Positions 35,077 through 44,227 of a stretch of 56,255 bases of DNA are shown here, piece after piece. The DNA is from Methylomonas methanica (lineage in GTDB: Bacteria > Pseudomonadota > Gammaproteobacteria > Methylococcales > Methylomonadaceae): positions 1 to 56,255 of the forward strand of contig NZ_LUUG01000079.1 in the NCBI RefSeq assembly GCF_001644035.1, read 5' to 3'. The position numbers were made by a program, and so were the translations under genes. A model generated the notes under the pieces. The model did not search any database. It was not told the DNA's origin and saw only the letters and a program-made list of their open reading frames with translations. The first letter of the stretch is position 1; every line of letters starts with the position of its first letter.

Positions 35077-35865
35077 TTACCAGGCCATTTTTAGCGCAAG
35101 CGCCAAAAGCACGATCGCGAAGTAACGTTTCAATTTTTGTGCCGGCAAACGGTGCGCCAATTTGGCGCCCAAGGGTGCGGTGAATACGCTGGTTAGAACG
35201 ATGCCGGCGAAGGCGGGCAGGTACAGATATCCTAGGCTACCGGCGGGTAATTGACTATCTTGCCAACCCAATACCGCGTAACTGGTTGCAGCCGCCAGGG
35301 CAATAGAGATTGCACAGGTACTGGACGTTGCAACTGCGTTTTTCATGATCAGACCGTTGCTCACAAGGTAAGGTACGGTCATGGTGCCGCCGCCGATGCC
35401 TAAAATGGCCGACAACACACCGATCAACAGACCCATCGGGTAATCCAGCAGGGATCTGGCGGGGTGGGGTGATGCTTTGATTGACTTGGGTCTCGCCATT
35501 TGTACGCTGGTATAAATCAGATAGGCAACAAAAAACCAGCGCAGTAAATCCGCGCTGATATATTCGGCTAACACCGCTCCGCCGCTGGCGCCCAGCAGCA
35601 TGCTCGGGGCTAAATACCAGGCCCGTCGCCAATCGATGTTTCCCAGTTTGTGGTGTGCTCGCACCGAGGCCGCCGACGTAAAGATCGCAGTTGCCAATGA
35701 CGTGGCGACGGCTATCAGCATGATTTGCTCCGGATCAAACTGCTGAGCCTGGAATAGCCAGACCAGGACCGGCACGATCAATGCGCCGCCGCCGATGCCG
35801 AACAAACCGGCGGAGATGCCGGCGAGAATGCCCAGAAAAAGGCTGGCTAAAAAAATTTCCGTCAT
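35077..35865 (-). CDS. TauE/SafE family membrane transporter
   Basis: The 262-residue protein has eight or so membrane segments and two internal repeats typical of TauE/SafE (formerly DUF81): LLGILAGISAGLFGIGGGAL-like near the start and GLLIGVLSAILGIGGGTM in the middle. Members export sulfite, sulfonates or other anions. Start ATG 35865 (MTEIFLASL) is preferred over 35913, which adds a non-hydrophobic tail. It is divergent from cca. The substrate is unknown. Confidence 0.85.
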   Translation of the reverse strand: MTEIFLASLFLGILAGISAGLFGIGGGALIVPVLVWLFQAQQFDPEQIMLIAVATSLATAIFTSAASVRAHHKLGNIDWRRAWYLAPSMLLGASGGAVLAEYISADLLRWFFVAYLIYTSVQMARPKSIKASPHPARSLLDYPMGLLIGVLSAILGIGGGTMTVPYLVSNGLIMKNAVATSSTCAISIALAAATSYAVLGWQDSQLPAGSLGYLYLPAFAGIVLTSVFTAPLGAKLAHRLPAQKLKRYFAIVLLALALKMAW

Positions 35866-35958
35866 GATGATTAATGGCTGGGGAATAAGCAAAGCACTAT
35901 GATAGCGACTCATTTATACTGTGTCTTTTGATCCATTTAGCAGGCGAGTTGGTAAGGC

Positions 35959-37206
35959 ATGAAAACGTATCTGGTCGGCGGCGCAGTTCGCGACCGTTTG
36001 CTGGGTTATCCGGTTAAGGAACGCGACTGGCTAGTGGTCGGTGAGACTGCGGACAGCATGCTGGCCGCCGGTTTTCGGCCGGTTGGCAAAGACTTTCCGG
36101 TATTTTTGCATCCGCTCGATCACGAAGAATATGCCTTGGCACGCACCGAACGTAAAACTGCTCCGGGTTACAAGGGATTTGCGGTGCATGCCGCGCCGGA
36201 TGTGACCCTGGAAGAAGACTTGTTGCGACGGGATTTAACCGTCAACGCGATGGCAATTGATGCCGACGGCGAATTGATCGATCCCTACAACGGGCGGCGG
36301 GATTTGGATAGCCGGATTCTGCGGCATGTGTCTGCGGCATTTGTGGAAGACCCGGTGCGGATCTTGCGCGTCGCCCGCTTCGCTGCCCGTTATGTCCATT
36401 TGGGCTTTACTGTCGCCGAGGAAACACTGCAATTGATGCGAGAGATGGTCTTCGCTGGCGAAACCGACTTTCTAGTCGCCGAACGGGTGTGGGCGGAATT
36501 ACATAAAGCTTTATTGGAGCGGACGCCGGCGGCATTTTTTCAGGTATTGAAAGATTGCGGTGCCTTGCAGGTGTTTTTTCCTGAGGTAGACGCCTTGTTC
36601 GGCGTGCCGCAACCCGAGAAATATCATCCGGAAATCGATACCGGCGTGCACTCCTTGATGGTGCTGGAACAGGCCGCGCGGCTTTCCGATAAGGCGGAGG
36701 TACGCTTGGCGGCTTTGTTGCACGATTTAGGCAAGGCATTGACTCCTAGTCAGCATTGGCCCAGTCATCACGGACACGAGCAAAAAGGTTTGCCGGTGCT
36801 TGCCAAACTATGCGAAAGATTGCGGGTGCCGAATAATTTTAAATCGCTGTGCACTCAGGTCATGCAATATCACACCCATTGCCACAGGGCTTTGGAATTG
36901 CGCGCGGATACCTTGACCGATATGTTGCAAACCATCGGCGCGTTTAAGCCCGATAGCCGCCTGGATGAATTTTTACAGGCTTGCGAAGCCGACGCGCGTG
37001 GGCGGACCGGATTCGAAGACAGGCCTTACCCGCAAGCCGACTACATTCGTTCAGCCGCCAAGGCGGCTGCGGCTGTCGATACCTCGGCGGCTTTGCTGAA
37101 AGGCTTGCAAGGCGAACAGATTGGTATTGCCATCCGGAAGTTGCGGGCCCAAGCCATCAACGATTACAAACAAGGTTATCAGAACCTAATAGTAGAATCA
37201 GCATGA
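35959..37206 (+). CDS. cca: Multifunctional CCA tRNA nucleotidyltransferase
   Basis: Cca adds or repairs the CCA end of tRNAs. The 415-residue protein has GGAVRDRLLG at 7-16, the metal site at positions 21 and 23 (Glu-Arg-Asp here; the first position is Asp in E. coli), RRDLTVNAMA, and the HD-domain phosphohydrolase motif HDLGK with His255-Asp256, as in E. coli. Length and domain order match the HD-containing bacterial type. AGGCATG start region with GGTAAGG upstream. It overlaps the next gene by 4 bp (ATGA). Confidence 0.95.
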   Translation: MKTYLVGGAVRDRLLGYPVKERDWLVVGETADSMLAAGFRPVGKDFPVFLHPLDHEEYALARTERKTAPGYKGFAVHAAPDVTLEEDLLRRDLTVNAMAIDADGELIDPYNGRRDLDSRILRHVSAAFVEDPVRILRVARFAARYVHLGFTVAEETLQLMREMVFAGETDFLVAERVWAELHKALLERTPAAFFQVLKDCGALQVFFPEVDALFGVPQPEKYHPEIDTGVHSLMVLEQAARLSDKAEVRLAALLHDLGKALTPSQHWPSHHGHEQKGLPVLAKLCERLRVPNNFKSLCTQVMQYHTHCHRALELRADTLTDMLQTIGAFKPDSRLDEFLQACEADARGRTGFEDRPYPQADYIRSAAKAAAAVDTSAALLKGLQGEQIGIAIRKLRAQAINDYKQGYQNLIVESA

Positions 37207-37553
37207 ATGCCATCCTGATCTCCGCCGGCTTATTGATTTGCAGCAATGTCTTCATGACCTTTGCCTGGTACGCACACCTAAAGGAATTGAATAACAAGCC
37301 CTGGTTGCTGGCCGCATTCGTCAGTTGGGGCATCGCTCTGTTCGAGTATCTGTTACAAGTGCCTGCTAATCGTATCGGTTACACGCAGTGCAGCGTCGCC
37401 CAGCTGAAAATTATGCAGGAAGTGATTGCGCTGAGCGTATTCGTACCCTTCTCGGTGTACTACATGAAAGAGCCGCTGAAACTGGATTATCTATGGGCCG
37501 GTTTATGTTTGCTGGGTGCGGTGTTTTTTATGTTCAGAGCCAAATTAAGCTGA
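37203..37553 (+). CDS. DUF486 (DMT-like) small membrane protein
   Basis: The 116-residue protein has four membrane segments: ILISAGLLICSNVFMTFAWY, LLAAFVSWGIALFEYLLQVP, the region around QEVIALSVFVPFSVYY, and LWAGLCLLGAVFFMF. It matches the DUF486 family of small multidrug-resistance-like proteins, whose substrate is not known. ATG 37203 overlaps the cca stop codon, so translation is coupled. A longer upstream frame from 36981 would run inside cca and is rejected. Confidence 0.87.
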   Translation: MNAILISAGLLICSNVFMTFAWYAHLKELNNKPWLLAAFVSWGIALFEYLLQVPANRIGYTQCSVAQLKIMQEVIALSVFVPFSVYYMKEPLKLDYLWAGLCLLGAVFFMFRAKLS

Positions 37554-37591
37554 AATTGAACGGATTGGAATAATAAAAATGGGTAGACAGC

Positions 37592-38458
37592 ATGCTTAGT
37601 TATCGCCACGGGTTTCATGCCGGCAATTTTGCCGATGTGTTAAAGCACAGTCTGCTGACGCTGGCGATCAACGCACTAAAACAGAAAGATAAACCTTTTG
37701 TTTACATCGATACCCATGCCGGCGCCGGCAAATATTCTTTTAAATCCGAGTTTGCCCAAAAAACCGGCGAATATCAGCAAGGTATAGCCAAACTGTGGGA
37801 CAGTCATGATGCGCCTCCCGAATTGAAAGATTATCTGTCCGCGGTGCGCGCGGAAAATACCGGTCGGCAACTGGTGCGCTACCCTGGCTCCCCGCAACTG
37901 GTAAAGCGCTTGGTCCGGGCGCAAGACCGATTGCTATTGTCGGAATTGCACAGTAGCGATGTCGAAGCCCTTCAGCAATTATTTGCCGGCGACAAACAGG
38001 TTAGTGTCAGCAAAGAAGACGGCTTGCAAACCTTAAGCAAGAAATTGCCGCCTATCCAAAAACGCGGCTTGATATTGATCGACCCCAGTTATGAAATGCG
38101 CGACGAATACAAAAAAATCGTAGCGGCTCTCACGACTGCATATAAGCACTTCGCTACCGGCGTATATGCGCTGTGGTATCCGGTCATTGACCGGGCTGCG
38201 ACCGAAAACTTTATGCGGCAATTGGCGCAAAGCGGCATTCCTCGCCAGTTGCGGATCGAGCATTGTATAGCCGATGACGGGCCGGGTCGCGGCATGACCG
38301 GCTCCGGCATGTTGATCATCAATCCGCCGTGGCAGTTGGATAGTCAGGCGGAAGCCCTGTTACCTTGGTTGAACCAAGCCTTGGCGGGCGGCAAGGGGTA
38401 TTGGAAAGTCGAATGGCAGGTGCCGGAGTCGATAGCGGCGAGTGCGGTAAGGAATTAG
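37592..38458 (+). CDS. rlmJ: 23S rRNA (adenine-2030-N6)-methyltransferase RlmJ
   Basis: RlmJ methylates A2030 of 23S rRNA using S-adenosylmethionine. The 288-residue protein has the diagnostic N-terminus MLSYRHGFHAGNFADVLKH and the catalytic DPSYE motif starting at Asp164, the same position as in E. coli (D164 of 280 residues). YIDTHAGAGKY forms the SAM-binding loop. It starts 38 nt after the DUF486 gene and ends 2 nt before the next start. Confidence 0.94.
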   Translation: MLSYRHGFHAGNFADVLKHSLLTLAINALKQKDKPFVYIDTHAGAGKYSFKSEFAQKTGEYQQGIAKLWDSHDAPPELKDYLSAVRAENTGRQLVRYPGSPQLVKRLVRAQDRLLLSELHSSDVEALQQLFAGDKQVSVSKEDGLQTLSKKLPPIQKRGLILIDPSYEMRDEYKKIVAALTTAYKHFATGVYALWYPVIDRAATENFMRQLAQSGIPRQLRIEHCIADDGPGRGMTGSGMLIINPPWQLDSQAEALLPWLNQALAGGKGYWKVEWQVPESIAASAVRN

Positions 38459-38460
38459 CC

Positions 38461-38925
38461 ATGATTAGAAAGAATCTCGACTTGATCATCGTCGGTTTTG
38501 TGGTACTTGCTATCGTCATGTACGATGTGACCCTGGAGCTGCTGGGTGAGTTGATGCATCTGGTGTTCGAAGGATTTCATGTTGTCTTCGAGTACGTCGA
38601 GTTAGGCATTGAAGAAGCCGTCGAATTGCTGTTTCACCTATTGGATGTTGGTGAAATTATCGAGTATTTATTCGAATCCGACCGCCACGGTAGCCAGGTG
38701 GTGACATTCTATATATTGGTCACCATTGCCTGGTTTGGTTTTTATCGACTCTCAAAATTAGTACCCCGGCTTTGGGCATCGTTTAAACAAATGGTGCTGA
38801 ATACCTGGGTGCGGCGGAAAACCGAATTAGAGTTGTATTGGCTGTCGCTTACGATAAGGGACAAGGTGGCTATTACCGTCACTGCCGTGGCTGTTGCTTA
38901 TATCGCCTCATTTTTCGTGATGTGA
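38461..38925 (+). CDS. Conserved-looking membrane protein with amphipathic His/Glu-rich helices
   Basis: The 154-residue protein from ATG 38461 matches no named family I know. It has an N-terminal membrane helix (about 5-27), a stretch at about 28-68 with repeated Glu/His and Phe/Leu spacing (LGELMHLVFEGFHVVFEYVE and following), a second membrane helix near 82-100, a basic region, and a third helix at the C-terminus (about 133-152). A frame starting earlier inside rlmJ is not needed. It lies between rlmJ and tldD. Function unknown. Confidence 0.72.
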   Translation: MIRKNLDLIIVGFVVLAIVMYDVTLELLGELMHLVFEGFHVVFEYVELGIEEAVELLFHLLDVGEIIEYLFESDRHGSQVVTFYILVTIAWFGFYRLSKLVPRLWASFKQMVLNTWVRRKTELELYWLSLTIRDKVAITVTAVAVAYIASFFVM

Positions 38926-38968
38926 TTGTGCGCATCCTTGACGAAACCGTTTTATTTTTAATTTTCTT

Positions 38969-40408
38969 ATGCCATTACTAGAACAAGTTACCCAATCCAT
39001 TCTTGCCGTCAATGGCTTGCAAACTCAGGATATAGATCGAGTGATGGCCGCGCTGCTCAGCGTGCCGGTCGATGCTGCTGATATTTACTTTCAGTCCAGT
39101 CATTTCGAATCCTGGTCCATGGAAGGTGGCATAATCAAGGAAGGCAGTCATTCCATAGAGCACGGTGCCGGTGTGCGCGTCGTCAGCGGCGATAAAACCG
39201 GCTTTGCTTACAGTGATCGCATCGAATTGCCGATCCTGCTGGAAGCTGCCAACAACGTGAAAGCGATAGTCAGACAAGGGCAGCAGGCGCAGCGCCAGAT
39301 CGAAGTCGCCAAGAGCTGGCCGCAGTTGTACCAGCCGCTCAATCCCTTAAAGTCACTGGACGATCAAGCAAAAATCGATTTATTGAAACGCGTCGATAGC
39401 GAAACCCGCAAGTTGGACAGTCGTATCGAAGAAGTGATGGTCAGCCTGATTGCGGCTTATGACAGCGTGCTGATCGCCAATCAAGACGGTTCTCTGGTTG
39501 CGGATGTGCGGCCCTTGGTGCGGATGAACGTGACGGTGATTATGGTCGAAAACGGTCGGCGTGAGCAGGGGAGCATGGGCGGCGGCGGTCGCAGCGATTA
39601 CAGCTTTTTTCTGGAAAACGACCGGGCTTTTGAATACGGCCGCGAAGCGGTGCGTCTGGCCCAGGTTAATTTGCAGGCCGAGGAAGCGCCGGCCGGCAAT
39701 ATGACCGTGGTGCTGGGACCGGGCTGGCCGGGGATTTTGCTGCACGAAGCGATCGGTCACGGTTTGGAAGGCGACTTCAATCGCAAGGGTACGTCGGCGT
39801 TCAGCGGTCGAGTCGGCGAGCGGGTGGCTTCGGACTTGTGCACCGTGGTCGACGACGGCACCTTGGTTGGACGGCGCGGGTCCTTGAATATCGACGACGA
39901 GGGTACGCCCACCGAAAACACCGTGTTGATCGAAAAAGGCATTTTAAAAGGTTACATGCAGGACAAGCTCAATGCCCGTTTGATGGGCGTGAAACCCACC
40001 GGTAACGGTCGCCGCGAATCGTACGCACATTTGCCGATGCCGCGTATGACCAATACCTACATGCTGCCTGGCAGCAGCGACCCGGACGAGATTATCCGCT
40101 CGGTCAAAAAAGGGTTGTACGCGCGTAACTTCGGCGGCGGACAGGTGGATATTACCTCCGGCAAATTCGTATTTTCCACCAGCGAAGCCTATTTGATCGA
40201 AGACGGCAAAATTACCCGCCCCGTGAAAGGCGCAACGCTAATTGGTAATGGTCCTGACGTGTTGACGAAAGTATCGATGGTCGGCAACGACATGGCCCTG
40301 GATAGCGGCGTCGGCACCTGCGGCAAGGACGGGCAAAGCGTGCCGGTCGGCGTCGGTCAGCCCACCTTGAAAATCGACGGCTTGACCGTCGGCGGCACCA
40401 GCGTTTAA
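38969..40408 (+). CDS. tldD: Metalloprotease TldD
   Basis: TldD is the catalytic subunit of the TldD/TldE heterodimer, which degrades unfolded or leader-containing peptides and matures microcin B17 in E. coli. The 479-residue protein has the HExxxH metal site HEAIGH at 259-264, then [20 protein letters not shown], and the conserved [10 protein letters not shown]. The ATG at 38969 lies in an AT-rich leader without a strong ribosome site. The partner pmbA/tldE follows 57 nt downstream. Confidence 0.96.
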   Translation: MPLLEQVTQSILAVNGLQTQDIDRVMAALLSVPVDAADIYFQSSHFESWSMEGGIIKEGSHSIEHGAGVRVVSGDKTGFAYSDRIELPILLEAANNVKAIVRQGQQAQRQIEVAKSWPQLYQPLNPLKSLDDQAKIDLLKRVDSETRKLDSRIEEVMVSLIAAYDSVLIANQDGSLVADVRPLVRMNVTVIMVENGRREQGSMGGGGRSDYSFFLENDRAFEYGREAVRLAQVNLQAEEAPAGNMTVVLGPGWPGILLHEAIGHGLEGDFNRKGTSAFSGRVGERVASDLCTVVDDGTLVGRRGSLNIDDEGTPTENTVLIEKGILKGYMQDKLNARLMGVKPTGNGRRESYAHLPMPRMTNTYMLPGSSDPDEIIRSVKKGLYARNFGGGQVDITSGKFVFSTSEAYLIEDGKITRPVKGATLIGNGPDVLTKVSMVGNDMALDSGVGTCGKDGQSVPVGVGQPTLKIDGLTVGGTSV

Positions 40409-40465
40409 TGCCTCGGGCCAACATGCTTCGGCCCACACATGTAATCGAATTCTAAGAGACTTACC

Positions 40466-41797
40466 GTGCAAAATCAGGAAGAAATTAATCGCTTAAAAGA
40501 TGTCGTTCAGCAATTATTGGACGAAGCCAAACAACAAGGCGCGAGCGGCGCCGAAGCGGCGTTCAGCGTTGATAACGGTTTGTCCGTGTCGGCACGTCTG
40601 GGTGAAGTGGAAACCGTCGAATATCACTGCGACCAAGGTATAGGGGTTACCGTCTATTTCGGCCAGAAAAAGGGCTCGGCAAGTACCAACGACATTTCCA
40701 CTGACTCATTGAAGGAGACTGTCAAGGCCGCCTGTAGTATCGCCCGTTACGCCAGCGACGATGCGTATTCCGGCTTGCCCGATGCCGAATTATTGGCAAC
40801 CGAGTTCCCGGATCTGGACTTGAACCATCCCTGGGATATTAACGCCGAACAAGCCATAAGCATCGCCATCGAATGCGAAAATATCGCGCGCGGTTATGAT
40901 AAGGCGATTAGCAACTCCGAAGGCGCTTCGGTGAATACGCATCAAGGCACGCGGGTGTTCGGTAATTCGCTGGGTTTTTTGCAAGGCTACCAGTCCAGTC
41001 GGCATTCTCTGAGCTGTTCGGTGCTGGCCGGCAGCGGCGATGCGATGCAGCGCGATTATTGGTACAGCGTGGCCCGTAATGCGGCCGGCCTGGAATCGGC
41101 TAGACAAGTCGGCGAAAAAACCGCGCAACGGACGCTCGCTCGTCTCAATGCCCGCAGTCTGAGTACTCGGCAATGTCCGGTATTATTCGCGTCGGAAATG
41201 GCGTCCGGTTTGATCGGGGCGTTGATCGGTGCGATCAGCGGCGGCAGTTTATATCGCAAATCCTCGTTTTTACTGGATACGTTGGATACGCAGATTTTGC
41301 CGGATTTTGTGCGGATTCATGAGCAGCCGTTTCTGCGCGGCGCGCTGGGCAGCGCCAGTTACGACTCCGAAGGTGTGGCGACCAGAGCCAGGGATATTGT
41401 CAGCGACGGTATTTTAAGATCGTATATTCTCAGCACCTATTCGGCGCGCAAGCTAGGTATGCAAACTACCGGTAACGCAGGCGGTGTGCACAATCTGACC
41501 GTTGAACCCGGCAGTAACGATTTTGCCGGCATGCTGAAATTGCTGGACACCGGTTTGCTGGTCACAGAATTGATGGGGCAGGGCGTTAATCGCGTGACTG
41601 GCGATTATTCGCGCGGCGCGTCCGGCTTTTGGGTGGAAAACGGCGTGGTCCAGTATCCAGTGCAAGAAATTACCATCGCCGGCAATTTGAAGTCCATGCT
41701 GCGCAACATTGTGGCCATCGGTAACGATGTGGATTTACGCGGTAATATTAGAGTCGGTTCTATTTTGCTGGAGCAGATGGCGATTGCGGGTGAGTAA
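40466..41797 (+). CDS. pmbA: TldE/PmbA, partner of TldD
   Basis: TldE (PmbA) is the non-catalytic partner of TldD. The 443-residue protein has the family layout without the HExxxH metal site: a central beta-rich domain (GIGVTVYFGQKKGSASTND) and C-terminal LGMQTTGNAGGVHNLTVEPG and GVNRVTGDYSRGASGFWVENG. The start codon is GTG 40466; AAGAGA lies about 7 nt upstream. The pair could process peptides such as PqqA, since pqqABCDE lies 6-8 kb away. Confidence 0.93.
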   Translation: MQNQEEINRLKDVVQQLLDEAKQQGASGAEAAFSVDNGLSVSARLGEVETVEYHCDQGIGVTVYFGQKKGSASTNDISTDSLKETVKAACSIARYASDDAYSGLPDAELLATEFPDLDLNHPWDINAEQAISIAIECENIARGYDKAISNSEGASVNTHQGTRVFGNSLGFLQGYQSSRHSLSCSVLAGSGDAMQRDYWYSVARNAAGLESARQVGEKTAQRTLARLNARSLSTRQCPVLFASEMASGLIGALIGAISGGSLYRKSSFLLDTLDTQILPDFVRIHEQPFLRGALGSASYDSEGVATRARDIVSDGILRSYILSTYSARKLGMQTTGNAGGVHNLTVEPGSNDFAGMLKLLDTGLLVTELMGQGVNRVTGDYSRGASGFWVENGVVQYPVQEITIAGNLKSMLRNIVAIGNDVDLRGNIRVGSILLEQMAIAGE

Positions 41798-42270
41798 ATG
41801 CCGCTGTACTGTATGCGTGGACGATAATACAAATCCACCCGCCTGGACTTCGTTAACATCAAAAGTAGGTACTTGACCACACGTTATCTGGGCGCGGTTT
41901 TTTACGGATTTGTCAGTAAAACATGGATTAAAGTAGCTTATTAATCCTGTGCTTTTCCTTTGAGACCGTTGCTCTAGTTTAAAGATACTTGATTTAGACT
42001 GCTTCAGAGAGTTGGACTTTGAAATAACCACGTTTCTTTGCGTTCAAAACGCTTTTTGAGTTACAAAACTCTATCAGCTTCAAGGTCGGGGTTCTTTGGT
42101 ATTCGTTCCCTCTCATCTGCTTATCAACAACTTCTGGAGATTCGCGAATCCAGGCCGCATAACCAAAGCGAGCGATCATCTTGCTGCATGAGAGATTTTT
42201 TCTGGAACTCTCCAATAATTCCACCAACGCACAAGTCTTCATTAGCCGTGTATGGGTAAGCCATAGTGCT
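41798..42270. other. 473-bp stretch without a recognisable gene
   Basis: Between pmbA and the HxlR regulator I find no gene I can support. An 82-codon minus-strand frame (41994-42242, starting MKTCALVELLESSRKN) and a 46-codon frame starting at 42264, 7 nt after the HxlR stop, both lack a ribosome site and match no family I know. The stretch may be a decayed gene or an old insertion boundary at the edge of the efflux segment. Confidence 0.4.
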
Positions 42271-42714
42271 TCAATCGCTATCCGGCATCACAAAGCGTAG
42301 CGGGCGAGTCCCGATTCTTGCCCCCGTCACCTCGTCGATGGCGATCGGTTTAATATACTCTCCCGTCTCAACATCCTGGACACGCACCAACGGACCATCG
42401 CCGCGATACTGGCTCCCCCAGGCGCCAATCATCATGAGCACCGGCAGAAAGTCGCGGCCGGCGGCTGTCAACACATACTCTTCACGCGGCGGACGCTCCG
42501 AATAGAGCCGTTTTTCCAATAATCCTTCCTCCGTTAACGTCGCCAAGCGCCGGGTCAGAATCGTCGGCGCGATGCCAAGACTTTTCCGAAATTGATCGAA
42601 ACGGGTCAGGCCAATATGGGCGTCCCGCAAAAGCAATAAACTCCAAGTGTCTCCGAGAAAAGCCAAGCAGCGGGCAATCGGACAGGGGTCGGCGCAAATA
42701 TTTTTATCGTTCAT
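42271..42714 (-). CDS. HxlR family transcriptional regulator
   Basis: The 147-residue protein has the MarR/HxlR winged-helix domain: CPIARCLAFLGDTWSLLLLRD near the N-terminus (with Cys7 and Cys11 in the family's typical cysteine region) and RLATLTEEGLLEKRLYSERP at about 58-77. HxlR regulators often sense electrophiles, quinones or oxidants through N-terminal cysteines. It is divergent from the SDR gene, with putative operators between them, so it most likely controls that gene and itself. Confidence 0.9.
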   Translation of the reverse strand: MNDKNICADPCPIARCLAFLGDTWSLLLLRDAHIGLTRFDQFRKSLGIAPTILTRRLATLTEEGLLEKRLYSERPPREEYVLTAAGRDFLPVLMMIGAWGSQYRGDGPLVRVQDVETGEYIKPIAIDEVTGARIGTRPLRFVMPDSD

Positions 42715-42731
42715 ACTTTTTTAGTAGTGAC

Positions 42732-42777
42732 TTACTTTCATTTTGATAGTAACATTGGTTTCAAATTGATAGTAACA
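42732..42777. promoter_or_regulatory. Putative HxlR operators in the divergent promoter region
   Basis: A 12-nt direct repeat TTGATAGTAACA occurs at 42743-42754 and 42766-42777, 23 nt apart. TTACT (42732-42736) and AGTAA (42748-42752) also form an inverted repeat of the type recognised by the HxlR-family regulator YodB (TACT-N7-AGTA). They lie between the HxlR start and the SDR start. Confidence 0.5.
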
Positions 42778-42817
42778 CTTAGTCGCCAGACTATCCATCC
42801 CTGCAAGGAGATTTGAT

Positions 42818-43633
42818 ATGAGCAATAAAGACAATACTGTAGCCCTGATCACCGGCGCATCCTCTGGCATTGGGCTGGTAACGGCCAAGGCCCTGCAACA
42901 AGCGGGTTACCGCGTATTCGGCACTAGCCGCAAGGCGTCTGCCAGCATAGCAGGCATCACGATGCTGACCTGCGACGTGACCGACGATGCGTCAGTAAAG
43001 AATATGGTAGCCGAGGTATTGAAACAGGCGGGCCGCATCGATCTGTTGGTCAACAATGCCGGCATTGGCTTGCTCGGCGGTGCGGAAGAGTCGTCCACCG
43101 CCCAGGCCCAAGCCTTGTTCGACGTCAACCTCTTCGGCATTACTCGCGTGACAAATGCGGTGTTGCCGACCATGCGCAACCAAAGGAAAGGCAGAATCGT
43201 CAATGTCAGCTCAGTCCTTGGCTTGATCCCATCGCCTTACAACGCCCTCTATGCCGCGACCAAGCATGCGGTTGAGGGCTATTCCGAATCCCTCGACCAC
43301 GAACTGCGCACATTCGGAATTCGGGTGGTGTTGGTCGAGCCCGGATTTACCCGGACCTCGTTCGAAGAAAGTCTAACGAGACCTGATCAGCCGCTTGGCG
43401 TCTATGACTCGGTACGTGCCGGCATGGCAACGCTCATGCGGAATGGCGTGAATGCAGGCGACGCCCCGGAAGTGGTCGCTGATACGGTGTTGAAAGCTGC
43501 GACTGCCGCAGTTCCCAGAAGGCGCTATACCGCCGGGAAACAGGCAAGCCAGGTGCGCTTTCTGCGTCGTTTCCTCCCGGAAGCCTTGGTAGACAAGTCC
43601 TTACGCAAGTTTAACCAGCTGCCGATAGTCTGA
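42818..43633 (+). CDS. Short-chain dehydrogenase/reductase
   Basis: The 271-residue SDR has the cofactor loop TGASSGIG (12-19), LVNNAGIG, and catalytic Tyr145/Lys149 in YAATK, with a Ser in the NVSSVLG segment. The NAD(P)-binding core is classical. An excellent AAGGAG site lies 7 nt before ATG 42818. Such SDR genes are frequently paired with HxlR regulators and detoxify aldehydes or quinones; the substrate here is unknown. Confidence 0.93.
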   Translation: MSNKDNTVALITGASSGIGLVTAKALQQAGYRVFGTSRKASASIAGITMLTCDVTDDASVKNMVAEVLKQAGRIDLLVNNAGIGLLGGAEESSTAQAQALFDVNLFGITRVTNAVLPTMRNQRKGRIVNVSSVLGLIPSPYNALYAATKHAVEGYSESLDHELRTFGIRVVLVEPGFTRTSFEESLTRPDQPLGVYDSVRAGMATLMRNGVNAGDAPEVVADTVLKAATAAVPRRRYTAGKQASQVRFLRRFLPEALVDKSLRKFNQLPIV

Positions 43634-43652
43634 AGAATGGAAGGATAAGGAC

Positions 43653-43733
43653 ATGATTCGTTTTTCTAAGAGAACCAAGACGACTGCACATCCAGCGATA
43701 TCGCGCATCCAGGAAGGAGCGTATTTAAGATGA
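43653..43733 (+). CDS. Candidate 26-residue ORF between SDR and thioesterase
   Basis: ATG 43653 with AAGGATAAGGAC upstream opens a 26-codon frame (MIRFSKRTKTTAHPAISRIQ and 6 more) whose TGA overlaps the thioesterase ATG (ATGA at 43730-43733). Start site and coupling look real, but the peptide has no recognisable family. It could be a leader peptide or the remnant of a longer gene. Confidence 0.3.
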   Translation: MIRFSKRTKTTAHPAISRIQEGAYLR

Positions 43734-44188
43734 GTCTTGCGTATAAAACCGGTGCCGGACTCAATGGCCTAGACCAGTTGCGCGCCCTGATGTCCTCTGG
43801 GCGGAAGCCGGGAATCCTGGCGTCGCTGGATTTTGAGTTGGTGGAAATCGACCTCGGCAAAGCTGTCGTTGCCGGCAAGCCCGGCGAACATGCTTATAAC
43901 CCCTTAGGCACCGTTCACGGCGGCTATGCGGCCACGTTGCTGGATTCCGCCTGCGGCTGTGCAGTCCATTCCAGCTTGACCGAGAAACAGGCCTACACAA
44001 CCTTGGAATTGAAAATTTCCTATCACAAGGCAATGACCAAGAACACGGGGTTAGTCAGAGCGGAAGGCAGTGTTCTATCGCTAGGGAGGCGAGCTGCTTT
44101 TGCCGAAGCACGTCTTATCGACGCCGCAGGCCGACTCTATGCCTCGGCGACATCGACGTTATTGATATTCGGGCGGGATTCTAAGTGA
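43730..44188 (+). CDS. PaaI family hotdog thioesterase
   Basis: The 152-residue protein has the hotdog core with the PaaI-type active-site segment NPLGTVHGGYAATLLDSACG (about residues 48-67) and YTTLELKISYHKAMTKNTG. PaaI-type thioesterases hydrolyse acyl- or aryl-CoA esters. AAGGAGCG lies upstream of ATG 43730. It is placed between the SDR and the TetR regulator, and is part of the accessory cluster; the substrate is not predictable. Confidence 0.87.
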   Translation: MSLAYKTGAGLNGLDQLRALMSSGRKPGILASLDFELVEIDLGKAVVAGKPGEHAYNPLGTVHGGYAATLLDSACGCAVHSSLTEKQAYTTLELKISYHKAMTKNTGLVRAEGSVLSLGRRAAFAEARLIDAAGRLYASATSTLLIFGRDSK

Positions 44189-44227
44189 TGAGATTCTGCG
44201 ACCGTCTCGTTGGAGGTATGAGTAACG

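Noticed and set aside
36981..37202. Extended start for the DUF486 protein reaching into cca
   Set aside because: The extra N-terminus is arginine-rich frame-shadow sequence; ATG 37203 overlapping the cca stop explains the gene.
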